Assembly (NCBI GenBank): GCA_036509255.1
Contig: DATCFY010000044.1
Span: 1 to 64,000, forward strand
Length of the DNA: 64,000 nt
Reading direction: 5' to 3'
From: RYN-230 sp036509255
Lineage (GTDB): Bacteria; Actinomycetota; Actinomycetes; Streptosporangiales; Streptosporangiaceae
This document shows, in pieces, positions 32,618 through 42,267 of this stretch (position 1 is its first letter; the number at the start of each line of letters is the position of its first letter). Under the pieces are notes generated by a model that saw only the letters and a program-made list of their open reading frames with translations, was not told the DNA's origin and did no database searches. The position numbers and the translations under genes are program-made.

Positions 32618-34393
32618 CTAACGCCGCCATACGACGACCCGCCCTGACGTGAAGCTGGGCGGCCCGAGAATTCTGGTGAGGAACTGCCCCAGACGGGAAC
32701 TGCGCCAGGTCACTGCGACCACGGCGGCAGGGCGCCAGCCGGCGAGGTACCGGCGCATCTGGACGGCCGTGGGGGGTTTATAGCCGAGAGAAGGCTCCCA
32801 CAATGTATCCACCGATCGCGCGACAGCCCGGACCTCATGGCCGCCGTAGGTCTCGGCCTGGCCTTGCCGGTTTGGCCCGAGGAAGTAGCCACCGTTCATC
32901 GAGCCCGGGTACCCCGTCTCCGCATACCAGCGCAGCGGCTGCCAGACCGATCCGTACGGCACGGGCACGACCAGGACCCGCGCGTCCCGCGGTAGCGCGA
33001 GCCGGGTGAAAGCCGACCGGTATCCGGCCGGGACCGCGGCGGCCTGGGCGGTGTGTATGGGCAGTGGGATCAGCGGCACCACCGCGAGCGCCGCGAGCGT
33101 CACGGGGATGCCCTGGCGCCGCCACCACGGCTGGTCCGCCACGGAAAGGGCCAGGTCGAGTGAGACCGCCAGCACCACGGCGGCCAGTCCGTCGGCCAGG
33201 AGGGACAGCCGGTCCGGCAGCATCTGGCTGAGCACCGGCAGGTGGCCCAACCAGTGCCAGGGCAGCAGGACGTGGGGGACGGTGATCCCGCGGACCACCT
33301 GCCTGTCCCCGAGAGACAAGATCTCCAGCACCGCGCAGGCCAGCGCGGCGACGCGGATCCGCATGTCGCGCCAGTACATGGCCGTCGCGATGATCAGCAG
33401 CACGAGCAGTGGGTAGCCAAGGTAGGCGACGTATTCGGCTAGCCGGCCTGGGTGGCGGCTGAGGGAGGCAGCCTGGGAAGAGGTGTGCAGCAACAGGTTT
33501 GCAGCCGGGGTCACGAACGAAGCGGCCCGGTTCCGGTAGTGGTTCCCGTTCCACGGGCTGCCGTGCTCGGCCAGTGGGCCGTGGAACTGCACCCAGAGTG
33601 CGTATCCGCAGATCGCTACCGAGATCACAGCCGCGATCACCAGGCCGGTCGCACTCTGCCTCACTCGTCCGGCCACGGCGTGCGGGGCCATAACGGCCAT
33701 CACGATGAGCACCACACCGGCCGCGAAGATGGTGTCGACCAGCAGTTCCTCCCCGATGAAGAACTGCGCGGCGACCAGCAGCCCTAGCCAGATGCCAGTC
33801 CTGACGGGTTGACCGCGGCCGGTGACGATACGCAGCCCGGCGTCGATCATCAGTGGCGGCAGGACGGCGAACTCGAGATGGTAATGGCCGACCGAAGAGG
33901 CCAGCATCGCCGGGGAAAAGCCGTAGACCGCCCCGCCCAGCGCCGCCGGGCCAATCCGCACTCCCCAGCGCCGCAGCACCCCGTACAGCGCGGCCGCCGA
34001 TCCCGCGAAGCCCAGCGTGAGCAGCAGGGTCAGGCTGGTCTGCGGGCCAGCCAGCAGCGTCAGTGGAGTCAGCAGCACACCCGGCAGCAGCAGCGAGGTA
34101 TTCCACATCAGGTTGATGCCATGCGGCGCGTTCATCGCCGTGGTCACGAGAGCCGGCAGGCTCCCGTGTGCCACCGACAACGCTGAGTAGCGCATAAACC
34201 AGGCGAATAGGTTAACGTCAGTGATGTCGCCAACCTGCGTTCGCGAGCCCGGATCGGCCCACAATCGCCAGGTCAGTCCGAACGCGGCTAGCAGATAACA
34301 GCCCAAAACCAGCCAGCTCATCTCGGATCCGGGGGCCGGCCGCAGCCGGCTGGCCGGCCGGGCGTGGCCGGCTGCCGAGGAGATGAGGCCCAC
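32618..34393 (-). CDS. large polytopic membrane protein, GT-C glycosyltransferase-like (copy A)
   Basis: The 591-residue protein has about ten to twelve hydrophobic spans. An Asp-containing first outer loop follows span 1 (GDITDVNLFAWFMRYS). A later HLPVLSQMLPDRLSLLADG stretch and a soluble C-terminal domain (about 470-591) come after. This architecture is that of GT-C type lipid-linked sugar transferases, but the exact family is not recognised. Two other proteins in the window (starting at 37616 and 45074) share the layout, with PFTWFAKLPGL..REPDR in place of the LPDR stretch. GGAGG stands 5 nt before the GTG at 34393, which I prefer over the GTG seven codons upstream. It precedes the DPM1-like gene on the same strand. 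Confidence 0.65.
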   Translation of the reverse strand: MGLISSAAGHARPASRLRPAPGSEMSWLVLGCYLLAAFGLTWRLWADPGSRTQVGDITDVNLFAWFMRYSALSVAHGSLPALVTTAMNAPHGINLMWNTSLLLPGVLLTPLTLLAGPQTSLTLLLTLGFAGSAAALYGVLRRWGVRIGPAALGGAVYGFSPAMLASSVGHYHLEFAVLPPLMIDAGLRIVTGRGQPVRTGIWLGLLVAAQFFIGEELLVDTIFAAGVVLIVMAVMAPHAVAGRVRQSATGLVIAAVISVAICGYALWVQFHGPLAEHGSPWNGNHYRNRAASFVTPAANLLLHTSSQAASLSRHPGRLAEYVAYLGYPLLVLLIIATAMYWRDMRIRVAALACAVLEILSLGDRQVVRGITVPHVLLPWHWLGHLPVLSQMLPDRLSLLADGLAAVVLAVSLDLALSVADQPWWRRQGIPVTLAALAVVPLIPLPIHTAQAAAVPAGYRSAFTRLALPRDARVLVVPVPYGSVWQPLRWYAETGYPGSMNGGYFLGPNRQGQAETYGGHEVRAVARSVDTLWEPSLGYKPPTAVQMRRYLAGWRPAAVVAVTWRSSRLGQFLTRILGPPSFTSGRVVVWRR

Positions 34394-34583
34394 CCCTACC
34401 TCCGTTCGTCCCACGTCACACTATTCGCACCCTCATGGACCTTATGCGGCAGTCGGAAGCGGAGGACAAAATCCGGTAAGGTGACGACTTGCTCCACTCC
34501 TGTCTGGGTTCGGGGCGAATTGTGGCGTCCGCCGGGAGCGGGCTGATCGCCGTATCCCTCAACGAGGAAGCAAGCGAGGAAAC

Positions 34584-35798
34584 ATGGTTGCCGGGCGTAC
34601 GGGGTCTCCTGCGTTTGCCGCTGATGTGGTGATCATCGGCGGATGTGGTCGGGTCGGGCTCCCGTTCGGGGTGGCGCTGGCGTCGCGAGGGCAATCGGTC
34701 CGGCTCTATGACCTCAACGCCGCCACGGTGGCCATGGTGAACCAGGGCCGGATGCCGTTCGCGGAGGACGGGGCAGACGAACCGCTGCGGGCCGCGGTCG
34801 CCGACGGCAGCCTGGTGGCGACCACTGATCCGGCCGTGGTCGGCACGGCTGCGGTGCTGGTCGTCGTCGTCGGCACTCCGGTCGACGAGCACCTCAACCC
34901 CGATCTGGCCGCGGTACCCGCCGCGCTGGATCTGTGTTCTGACCATATGGTGGACGGCCAGCTGGTGATCTTGCGCAGCACCGTCCATCCCACCGTGACG
35001 GCGCTGACTGAGCGGATGCTGAGCAAGCGTGGCCTGCAGGTCGATGTGGCGTTCTGCCCGGAGCGGATCGCTGAGGGCCACGCCATGACCGAGCTGTTCG
35101 ATCTGCCGCAGATCGTGGGGGCCCGGACAGGCCGGGCCGGCGACCGGGCGGAAAAATTCTTCCGGACGCTTACAGATGAGATCATCCGGCTTGAGCCTGA
35201 AGAGGCAGAGCTGGCGAAACTGTTCACGAACACGTGGCGCTACATAAAATTTGCCACTGCGAATCAGTTCTGGATGATGTCCAACGACTACAACCTGGAC
35301 TTCGAGCGGATTCGCCGGGCCATCCGGCAGGACTATCCGCGGGCCGCGGATATGCCGGGGGCGGGGTTCGCGGCCGGCCCCTGCCTGCTGAAGGACACCA
35401 TGCAGCTGGCCGCGTTCAACCAGAACAAGTTCGTGCTCGGGCATTCGGCGATGCTCATCAATGAGGGCCTGCCGCTGTATATCGTGTCCCGGCTCGAGGA
35501 ACGGTTCGATCTGCCGTCGCTGACGGTCGGGGTGCTGGGCATGGCGTTCAAGGCGGGGAGCGATGATCCGCGTGAGAGCCTGTCCTACAAGCTGCGGAAG
35601 ATCCTGCTGCTCAAGGCGAACGAGACGCTGTGCTCGGACCCGTACATCGTTGACGAGCGGTTCACGCCGCTGGACGAGGTACTGCGCCTGGCCGACCTGC
35701 TGGTGATCGCGGCGCCACATCCGGAGTACCGCGATCTGGTCACCGAGAAGCCGGTGGCTGACATCTGGGGGATAACGGGCCGGGGGACCCGGATATGA
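34584..35798 (+). CDS. UDP-sugar 6-dehydrogenase family (WecC/Ugd-like)
   Basis: This 404-residue NAD-dependent enzyme would oxidise a nucleotide sugar at C6 to the uronic acid. It shows the Rossmann motif VVIIGGCGRVGLPFGVALA at residues 14-32, VVVVGTPVDEH, the STVHP loop, and the catalytic Cys in GAGFAAGPCLLKDT near 265. The C-terminal domain contains VGVLGMAFKAGSDDPRES. The sequence is closer to WecC (UDP-ManNAc dehydrogenase) than to UDP-glucose dehydrogenase in the middle domain, but the substrate cannot be fixed. GAGGAAAC precedes the ATG. It heads a four-gene run on the plus strand with a glycosyltransferase, an epimerase and membrane protein copy B. Confidence 0.88.
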   Translation: MVAGRTGSPAFAADVVIIGGCGRVGLPFGVALASRGQSVRLYDLNAATVAMVNQGRMPFAEDGADEPLRAAVADGSLVATTDPAVVGTAAVLVVVVGTPVDEHLNPDLAAVPAALDLCSDHMVDGQLVILRSTVHPTVTALTERMLSKRGLQVDVAFCPERIAEGHAMTELFDLPQIVGARTGRAGDRAEKFFRTLTDEIIRLEPEEAELAKLFTNTWRYIKFATANQFWMMSNDYNLDFERIRRAIRQDYPRAADMPGAGFAAGPCLLKDTMQLAAFNQNKFVLGHSAMLINEGLPLYIVSRLEERFDLPSLTVGVLGMAFKAGSDDPRESLSYKLRKILLLKANETLCSDPYIVDERFTPLDEVLRLADLLVIAAPHPEYRDLVTEKPVADIWGITGRGTRI

Positions 35799-35811
35799 GC
35801 GGAGACCAGCC

Positions 35812-36558
35812 ATGAAACCCGATGTGACGGTGGTCATCCCGGTTTACAACGAAGGCGAGGCCATCATGCCCTGCCTCGACCGGATCCTGCGCGCGGTGAC
35901 CTTGCCGTGCGAGGTGCTGGTCGTCTACGACATGGCCGAGGACACCACCGTGCCCTATATCGAGAAGGCGAGCCGGGCCGACTCACGGGTGCGCGGCGTG
36001 CTGAACGTCTATGGGCGCGGCCCGGCCAACGCGATCCGCTTCGGGTTCGACGAGGCGCGGTCCCCGGTGACCGTGGTCACCATGGCCGACGGCAGCGACG
36101 ACCCGATGCAGATCGACGAGCTGGCCCGGCTGGTAGAGCGCGGGGTGGTGGTGGCGGCCGCGTCGCGCTACATGCCGGGCGGTCAGCAGGTGGGCGGGCC
36201 GCGGCTGAAGCGGGCCCTGTCCCGCACGGCCGGCAAGTCGCTGCACGTGCTGGGCCGGGTGGGTACCCGGGACGCGACCAACAGCTTCAAGGCCTACTCC
36301 ACCGAGTTTGTGCGCCAGGTCGGCATCGACTCCCGCTCCGGGTTCGAAATTGGCCTGGAGCTGACCATCAAGGCCACCCGGCTGCGCCTGCCCGTGGCCG
36401 AGATCCCGACCATCTGGCTGGATCGCTCGCTCGGCGACTCCCGGTTCGAGCTGGTCCGCTGGCTGCCAAGCTACCTGCACTGGTACCGATTCGCTTTTGG
36501 GCCGAAACTCACTTTGGAAAGACTCAGCCAGCGTACAAAGGCAATAGTCGAGGAGTAG
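35812..36558 (+). CDS. family 2 glycosyltransferase
   Basis: A 248-residue GT-A enzyme: VTVVIPVYNEGEAIMPCLDR at the start, then the acidic metal site in TMADGSDDPMQI near residues 95-106 and SRYMPGGQ. The C-terminal half contains GFEIGLELTIKA and a Trp-rich end. It lacks membrane spans. It is not a copy of the DPM1-like protein at 31.8 kb but belongs to the same broad group. The stop is 4 bp before the epimerase start, so the two are co-translated. The last 70 bp are AT-richer than the genome average. Acceptor and donor are unknown. Confidence 0.82.
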   Translation: MKPDVTVVIPVYNEGEAIMPCLDRILRAVTLPCEVLVVYDMAEDTTVPYIEKASRADSRVRGVLNVYGRGPANAIRFGFDEARSPVTVVTMADGSDDPMQIDELARLVERGVVVAAASRYMPGGQQVGGPRLKRALSRTAGKSLHVLGRVGTRDATNSFKAYSTEFVRQVGIDSRSGFEIGLELTIKATRLRLPVAEIPTIWLDRSLGDSRFELVRWLPSYLHWYRFAFGPKLTLERLSQRTKAIVEE

Positions 36559-36561
36559 TTC

Positions 36562-37587
36562 GTGGTTAAAGTTCTGGTCACTGGCTCGGCCGGGTTCATC
36601 GGCGGCTATGTGGTGCAAGAGCTGCTGGATGGCGGCCATTCGGTGGTTGGGCTGGATAATTTCTCGAAGTATGGTCCAGTGAAGCACAGCTACGACGAGC
36701 ATCCCAACTATCGGTTCGTCGAAGGTGACGCGCGTGACGTCGGCCTGGTGACGGAGCTGTTGGATGGCTGCGACCATTTCATCGCCGGGGCGGCGATGAT
36801 CGGGGGGATTTCCTACTTCCACGCCTACGCCTACGACCTGCTGGCGACCAACGAGCGGATCATGGCGGCGAGCTGTGATGCGGCGCTGGCCGCCTATCAG
36901 GCGGGCACGCTGAAGAAGATGACTTACGTCAGCTCGTCCATGGTGTACGAGAGCGCCGACTCCTGGCCCTCGGCCGAAGGGGACGAGCGAAAGATCCCGC
37001 CGCCGCTGTCCTCCTACGGGTTCCAGAAGCTGGCCGTGGAGTATTACGCGCGCGCCGCATGGGATCAGTACCGGCTCCCGTACACCATCGTCCGCCCGTT
37101 CAACTGCGTCGGCGTCGGCGAGGGCCGCGCACTCGGCCAGGTCGAGGTCCTGTCCGGCAACGTCCAGCTGGCCATGTCCCACGTGGTCCCCGACCTGGTG
37201 CAGAAGGTGCTCAAGGGCCAGGATCCGCTGCACATCCTGGGTCAGGGCAACCAGGTGCGGCACTACACCTACGGCGGTGACCTGGCCTGTGGGATCGTGA
37301 CCACGCTCCTGCACCCGGCCGCGGTCAACGAGGACTTCAACCTGTCCACCGCGGAGTCCACCACGGTTGCCGAGCTGGCCGCGCTGATCTGGCGCAAGAT
37401 CAAGGGCCCGGCCGTGCCGCTCCGGCTGACCTCGGACGATCCGTACGAGTATGACGTGCAGAAGCGCGTGCCCGACGTGACCAAGGCCGCCAGCCTGCTT
37501 GGCTATCAGGCCACTACCACTCTCGACCAGATGCTCGACGAGGTCATCCCCTGGATCGAGCAAGCTGTCAAGGAAGGGCGACTCTAG
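36562..37587 (+). CDS. NAD-dependent nucleotide-sugar epimerase/dehydratase
   Basis: This 341-residue extended SDR has the Rossmann motif VTGSAGFIGGYVVQ at residues 5-18, the active-site serines in TYVSSSMVYE near 125 and the catalytic pair in SSYGFQKLAVEYY (Tyr and Lys four apart) near 155. The substrate loop is VRPFNCVGVGEGR. It probably epimerises the sugar made by the dehydrogenase two genes upstream. GAGGAG stands 7 nt before the GTG start. The gene is followed after 28 bp by membrane protein copy B. Confidence 0.88.
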   Translation: MVKVLVTGSAGFIGGYVVQELLDGGHSVVGLDNFSKYGPVKHSYDEHPNYRFVEGDARDVGLVTELLDGCDHFIAGAAMIGGISYFHAYAYDLLATNERIMAASCDAALAAYQAGTLKKMTYVSSSMVYESADSWPSAEGDERKIPPPLSSYGFQKLAVEYYARAAWDQYRLPYTIVRPFNCVGVGEGRALGQVEVLSGNVQLAMSHVVPDLVQKVLKGQDPLHILGQGNQVRHYTYGGDLACGIVTTLLHPAAVNEDFNLSTAESTTVAELAALIWRKIKGPAVPLRLTSDDPYEYDVQKRVPDVTKAASLLGYQATTTLDQMLDEVIPWIEQAVKEGRL

Positions 37588-37615
37588 CACCGCCGCGGCC
37601 AGGCAAGGAGAAGCG

Positions 37616-39523
37616 ATGGAACGAGGGAGCCAGCCAGGTCAGCGCGGCGCTGGCTCCGGTCCAGCACCCGAGTTCGACCGGGGGGAGGCCACCGAGACCG
37701 GCGGGTATGCGCAGCTCGCCCCGGCCAGCCCGGCTGAGGACACTGTGCCCCGGCCACCGCGCCAGGCCGGCCCGGGTGACCGGCTGAGGCATCCGGTCCT
37801 GGTTCACCTGGTGGTGCTGGCCAGCTACCTGGCCGCCGGGGTCGCGGCCAGCTGGCCGAGGGCCACTTACCTGTCCGGGAAGCTTCCCGCCACCCGGGAC
37901 GCCGGCTCCTATGTGTGGGGTTTCTGGTGGGTCGCCCACCAGATCGAGCACCTGAGCAACCCGTGGTTCACCCGCGGTATCGCCGCCCCGGTCGGCACCC
38001 AGCTCGGGCTGCACGCGTTGCTGCCACTGCCGGGTGTGCTGTTCGCGCCGGTCACCGCGATCTTCGGGCCGAGCGTGTCCTACAACCTGCTCTCGATCGC
38101 CATGCCCGGGTTGCTGTGTTACGCGACCTACCGGGTGGCCCGGCTGTGGCTGCCCTCCCAGCCCGGGGCGATCGCCGCGGGCGCGTTCTTCGGCTTGTCC
38201 TCCCTGCTGGTCTGGCGCTCCTGGTACCACCTCAACCTGGCCGCCGGTGAGCTGTTCATCCCGATCGCTCTGGAAGCCGCCGTCCGGCTGACCCGGCGGC
38301 CCGGCTGGCGACAGGCGGTCATCCTCGGCGTCGTGCTCGGCGCGGCGGTGCTGACCGATCAGGAGATGGCCGTCCTGGTCATCCTCGTGACCGTGCTGGC
38401 CCTCGCCACCTGGCTGCTCCGGCGGCCGGTCAGCGTGGGTAAGCTGCGCACCACCGGGCTGGCCGCAGTGGTGACCCTGGTGCTGGCCAGCCCACAGCTC
38501 GCCGCCATCTTCCAGCAGACAAAAAACGGCGGGGCCACCTCGCCGCCCGCCACCCTGGCCAAGGCCTACATCAGGTACTCCGCCCGGCTGCCGGACGTGG
38601 TCGCGCCATCCCCGCAGATAGGCCACTTCGGGCTGGGGGGCCTCGGGTTCATCTACAGCGGGCCGACGAACGACGGCATCCAAACCTTCGGCCTGCTGCT
38701 CACCATCCTGGCCGTGCTCGGCGTGATCGTGGGCTGGCGGCGGGCCAGCACCTGGCTGCTCGCCCTCCTGTGGCTGGGCTGCGCCGTACTTGCCCTGGGC
38801 CCCGCGTTGCGGGTCGGTAGCCATATCTACGCCCCGGCGGCCGAGGTACTGGGTGGGCGGCGCGTGTCCGCGCTCATGCCGTTCACCTGGTTCGCCAAGT
38901 TGCCCGGCCTCTCCGGGTTCCGCGAACCGGACCGCATGCTGATGCTCGGCCTTCTGCCCGCCGCCCTGCTGGCCGGGGCCGTGGTGGACTGGCTCCGGTA
39001 TCACTTCGCCCCGGCCGTCGCGCTGGTGCTCGTGCTCGGCGTGCTGGAGGCCGGCTGGCTGGGCAACGCCGGCATTGGCACCATGCGCACCGCGCTGCCC
39101 GCGGTCGACCACCCGATCGCCGCCGATCATTCCGCGTCCATAGTGCTGGACGTGCCGTTCGGCATCCGCGGAGGCACCTACGGCTTCGGTGCCGGGTTCG
39201 ACCCCGAAGCGCAGGTCCTGGCCACCGCCGACGGCCATCCCCGGTCGGTCGGCTACATATCCCGGGTTCCGCTGCCCACGATCAACGGGATCCGCCGGCA
39301 TCCGTTCTACGCCCAGCTGGTGGCCCGGCAATACGGCGGGCACAGCACGCCCGCCGAACTCGCTGCCGCGCAGCGGGACGCGCGCCGGATGCACATCGGC
39401 TGGGCGGTGGTCTGGAACTGGCCCGGCTACAGCCGCCCCGCCGTGCGCACCTATCTCCGGGGGGCTGGCTTCCGCTACGCCTACCAGGCCGACGGCGCCG
39501 CGGTCTACCGCCTGCACCCGTGA
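37616..39523 (+). CDS. large polytopic membrane protein, GT-C glycosyltransferase-like (copy B)
   Basis: The 635-residue protein begins with a hydrophilic 65-residue segment, followed by about eleven membrane spans. The first outer loop reads ATRDAGSYVWGFWWVAHQIE, then LSNPWFTRGIAAPVGTQLG. Further on come LMPFTWFAKLPGLSGFREPD and the outer domain DVPFGIRGGTYGFGAGFDPE. The same ordered motifs occur in the frameshifted copy C at 43-45 kb, so B and C are close paralogues and A is a distant one. AAGGAG stands before the ATG at 37616. The context of dehydrogenase, glycosyltransferase and epimerase suggests transfer of a lipid-linked sugar to a surface glycan; this is inference. Confidence 0.65.
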   Translation: MERGSQPGQRGAGSGPAPEFDRGEATETGGYAQLAPASPAEDTVPRPPRQAGPGDRLRHPVLVHLVVLASYLAAGVAASWPRATYLSGKLPATRDAGSYVWGFWWVAHQIEHLSNPWFTRGIAAPVGTQLGLHALLPLPGVLFAPVTAIFGPSVSYNLLSIAMPGLLCYATYRVARLWLPSQPGAIAAGAFFGLSSLLVWRSWYHLNLAAGELFIPIALEAAVRLTRRPGWRQAVILGVVLGAAVLTDQEMAVLVILVTVLALATWLLRRPVSVGKLRTTGLAAVVTLVLASPQLAAIFQQTKNGGATSPPATLAKAYIRYSARLPDVVAPSPQIGHFGLGGLGFIYSGPTNDGIQTFGLLLTILAVLGVIVGWRRASTWLLALLWLGCAVLALGPALRVGSHIYAPAAEVLGGRRVSALMPFTWFAKLPGLSGFREPDRMLMLGLLPAALLAGAVVDWLRYHFAPAVALVLVLGVLEAGWLGNAGIGTMRTALPAVDHPIAADHSASIVLDVPFGIRGGTYGFGAGFDPEAQVLATADGHPRSVGYISRVPLPTINGIRRHPFYAQLVARQYGGHSTPAELAAAQRDARRMHIGWAVVWNWPGYSRPAVRTYLRGAGFRYAYQADGAAVYRLHP

Positions 39524-39538
39524 CCGGGCCCCGCGGCC

Positions 39539-42199
39539 TTATAACGGCCTGTCCGGCGAGGTCCGGCCGGGCCACACGGTCGCACCCAGGCGGTCCAGCA
39601 GGTCGCGCACCGGGCCCAGTTCCTCGTAGGCGAGCAGCACCGGATCGGCCGGCGAGGCCAGCTCGAGGGCACTGCGGACCGCCTCCTCCAGCCCTCCGGC
39701 TGGCCGGATGAGGATGTCCGGGCGATGCCGGGCCAGGGCGCCGGAGATCAGCCGCGTCATCTCGCCCGCCTTGCGTCCGCGCAGGTCGCGGTCCTCGTAG
39801 ATGATCACCCGGCTGAACCAGGTGGCCACCGTGGCCGCGCTCTCCTCGATCAGGTCGTCCCGGCGGTCGCCAGGCAGGGTGATGGCCGCGATGGGCTGGC
39901 CCTCCCAGGCCTCGTGCAGCAGGCGCCCCATGGACGCCAGGGCGGCCGGGTTGTGCCCGTAGTCCACGACCACGGGGATCCCGCCAACCTGGTAGACGTT
40001 GCCGCGTCCCGGATTGGCCTCGGCCGGGGTGAACGTGGCGAAGCCCCGCCGGATGTCCTTGACGCTCACCCCGAGCGCCCGGCAGGCAGCCGCCGCGGCT
40101 AGCGCATTGGCCAGCAGGTGGGTGGCCGCGCCGCCGAACGAGCCCGGCAGCTCGTCCGCGTGCAGCAGCACGGTCTCCTCCCCGCCCCTGGCCTCGATCA
40201 GCTGGCCGTCGCGGAGCAGGCAGGCGATCCCGCCGCTGATCCTGTGGGCCATGATGACCGGGCTGGCGTCCGACAGGCTGAACAACCGGATCACCGGGTT
40301 CCGCTCCTGGACGGCGGCCCGCTGGGCGAGCCCGGCGGAGCGCGGATCGTCGGCGTTGAGCACGACCGTGCCGCCGCGCACGATCTCCTCGGCCACCAGG
40401 GCCTTGACGTCGGTCAGGTCATCGAGGTCGTCGATCCCGTCACAGCCCAGGTGATCGGCGGTGATGTTGGTGACCACGGCGACGTCGGCGTGGTCGTACC
40501 CGAGCCCGCGCCGGACGATGCCGCCCCGGGCCGTCTCCAGCACCGCCGCCTCCACCGTGGCGTCGTCCAGGATCATCTCGGCCGATCGCGGGCCCGAGGC
40601 GTCGGAGGCGTGGATCAGCTGCCCCCCGCAGTACACCCCGTCGGTGGTGGCCATGCCGACGCGGAGCCCGGCCTGGCCGAGGATGTGGGAGATCATCCGC
40701 ACCGTTGTGGTCTTCCCGTTGGTCCCGGTCACGGACACGATGGGGATGCGCGACGGCGCGCCCGGCGGGTAGAGCCGGTCCACGATCGCGCCCGCGACGT
40801 CGCGTGGGCGGCCCTCGCTGGGCTCGAGGTGCATCCGCAGCCCGGGACAGGCGTTGAGCTCGATGACCGCGCCGGTCTGCTGGCCCGGCGAGGCGGCGAT
40901 GTCGGCCAGCCTGAGGTCGATGCCGCACACGTCCAGGGCGGCTGCGGCCGCCGCCCGGCAGCACATCGCGGCCACCTCCGGGTGGACCATGTCGGTCACG
41001 TCGGTGCTGGTGCCGCCCGTGGACAGGTTGGCGTTGCGGCGCAGCGTGACGACCTGGCCCGGCCCGGGCACCGACCCGGGATCCAGCCCCTGCGCCGCCA
41101 GCTGGGTCAGGGCGTGGTCGTCCAGCGTGATCCGGGTCAGCGGCCGCGCGTGCCCCTCGCCCCGGCGCGGGTCCTTATTGGCCTGCCGGACCAGGGTCTC
41201 GACGTCCTGGCGGCCGTCGCCGGTCACCGACGCCGGGTGCAGCCGGGCCGCAGCCACCACATGGCCATCCACGACCAGGACCCGGTAGTCCACGCCCGGG
41301 ACATATTCTTCAATAACGACCTGACCGTCGCTGGCGCTGGCCCGCTGGTACGCCTCTGCGGCCTGGTCCGGGGTGGTCACCCCCACGGTGACGTTCGCGC
41401 CGTGATTGCCGTGGCGAGGCTTGATCACCAGCGGCGCCCGCAGCGTGTCCAGCGCCACCGCGGCGTCGGCGGCCGACCGGGCCACCACTCCGGCGGGGAC
41501 CGGCACCCCAGCGGTGGCCAGCAGCTCCTTGGCCAGCACCTTGTCGGACGCTATGTCGACGCCCACCGCCGAGGTCTTCTGGGTGAGCGCCGCCCAGAGC
41601 AGCCGGCGGTGGCAGCCGTACCCCAGGCGGAGCAGGCTGAGGGCCCCGGTGCGGCGGACCGGGATACCGCGCTGCCGGGCTGCTGCGGCCAGGGCCGCGG
41701 TGCTGACCCCGGGCTGGGCCGCGGCCACCGACCGGGTGACCCCGTCCAGGGCGTCCCGCAACGGCGTCTCGTGCTCGGCCAGGATCTCGGTCACCACCGA
41801 GATGGCCAGCGTGAGCAGGTCGCGCGGCACGTCGGAGGAGGGCGGCTCGTCGCGCGGGCATTCCATGACGACGTCGTACCGGCCCTCGGCGCCAGCCCAG
41901 ACCGTGCGGCCGAAGTGCACTTCGCGGCCGGCCAGCGCGGACAACTCGAGCGCCACGTGCTCCGTCACATGGCCGAAGTAGGTCCCGCGGGCCAGCGCGT
42001 CGAGGAAGCCGCCAGGGCGCCCGGCGGCGCAGTGATGCCCGGCCAGCCCGGGCAGCGTGTCGGTCAGGCGGCGGGCGAAGCCAGGGCAGTCCGACGATTC
42101 CTGGCCGGTCAGCCCATCCAGTTCCAGCCGGGCCACGGCGACCGGCCGGGACGTGTAAATGTTCGGCCCGGACAGGCGGTGGACGTCGATGAGGCGCAC
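39539..42199 (-). CDS. cphA: cyanophycin synthetase
   Basis: CphA polymerises Asp and Arg into cyanophycin, an insoluble nitrogen-storage polymer, using two ATP-dependent active sites. The 886-residue protein has the CphA N-domain (LARGTYFGHVTEHVALELSA, then GRYDVVMEC), an ATP-grasp domain at about 210-470 (VIKPRHGNHGANVTVGV, VEEYVPGVDYRVLVV, DICGIDLR-type ending) and a Mur-ligase-like domain from about 475 with the P-loop VTGTNGKTTTVRMI intact. Length and domain order fit CphA1-type enzymes. I start at the GTG at 42199 with GAGGGAGC upstream. The cyanophycinase gene lies 68 bp upstream on the same strand. Confidence 0.92.
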   Translation of the reverse strand: MRLIDVHRLSGPNIYTSRPVAVARLELDGLTGQESSDCPGFARRLTDTLPGLAGHHCAAGRPGGFLDALARGTYFGHVTEHVALELSALAGREVHFGRTVWAGAEGRYDVVMECPRDEPPSSDVPRDLLTLAISVVTEILAEHETPLRDALDGVTRSVAAAQPGVSTAALAAAARQRGIPVRRTGALSLLRLGYGCHRRLLWAALTQKTSAVGVDIASDKVLAKELLATAGVPVPAGVVARSAADAAVALDTLRAPLVIKPRHGNHGANVTVGVTTPDQAAEAYQRASASDGQVVIEEYVPGVDYRVLVVDGHVVAAARLHPASVTGDGRQDVETLVRQANKDPRRGEGHARPLTRITLDDHALTQLAAQGLDPGSVPGPGQVVTLRRNANLSTGGTSTDVTDMVHPEVAAMCCRAAAAAALDVCGIDLRLADIAASPGQQTGAVIELNACPGLRMHLEPSEGRPRDVAGAIVDRLYPPGAPSRIPIVSVTGTNGKTTTVRMISHILGQAGLRVGMATTDGVYCGGQLIHASDASGPRSAEMILDDATVEAAVLETARGGIVRRGLGYDHADVAVVTNITADHLGCDGIDDLDDLTDVKALVAEEIVRGGTVVLNADDPRSAGLAQRAAVQERNPVIRLFSLSDASPVIMAHRISGGIACLLRDGQLIEARGGEETVLLHADELPGSFGGAATHLLANALAAAAACRALGVSVKDIRRGFATFTPAEANPGRGNVYQVGGIPVVVDYGHNPAALASMGRLLHEAWEGQPIAAITLPGDRRDDLIEESAATVATWFSRVIIYEDRDLRGRKAGEMTRLISGALARHRPDILIRPAGGLEEAVRSALELASPADPVLLAYEELGPVRDLLDRLGATVWPGRTSPDRPL

Positions 42200-42267
42200 G
42201 GGTGCTCCCTCGGTCGGTTCCTCGGTGGGGGCGTCGTGGCAGCCTGGCCTCAGGCCAGCGGCGGAGC

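Noticed and set aside
37568..39517. Minus-strand open frame of about 650 codons opposite membrane protein copy B
   Set aside because: Its product is Gly/Gln/His/Arg-rich without domains, and the plus strand encodes a coherent polytopic protein with a good ribosome site.
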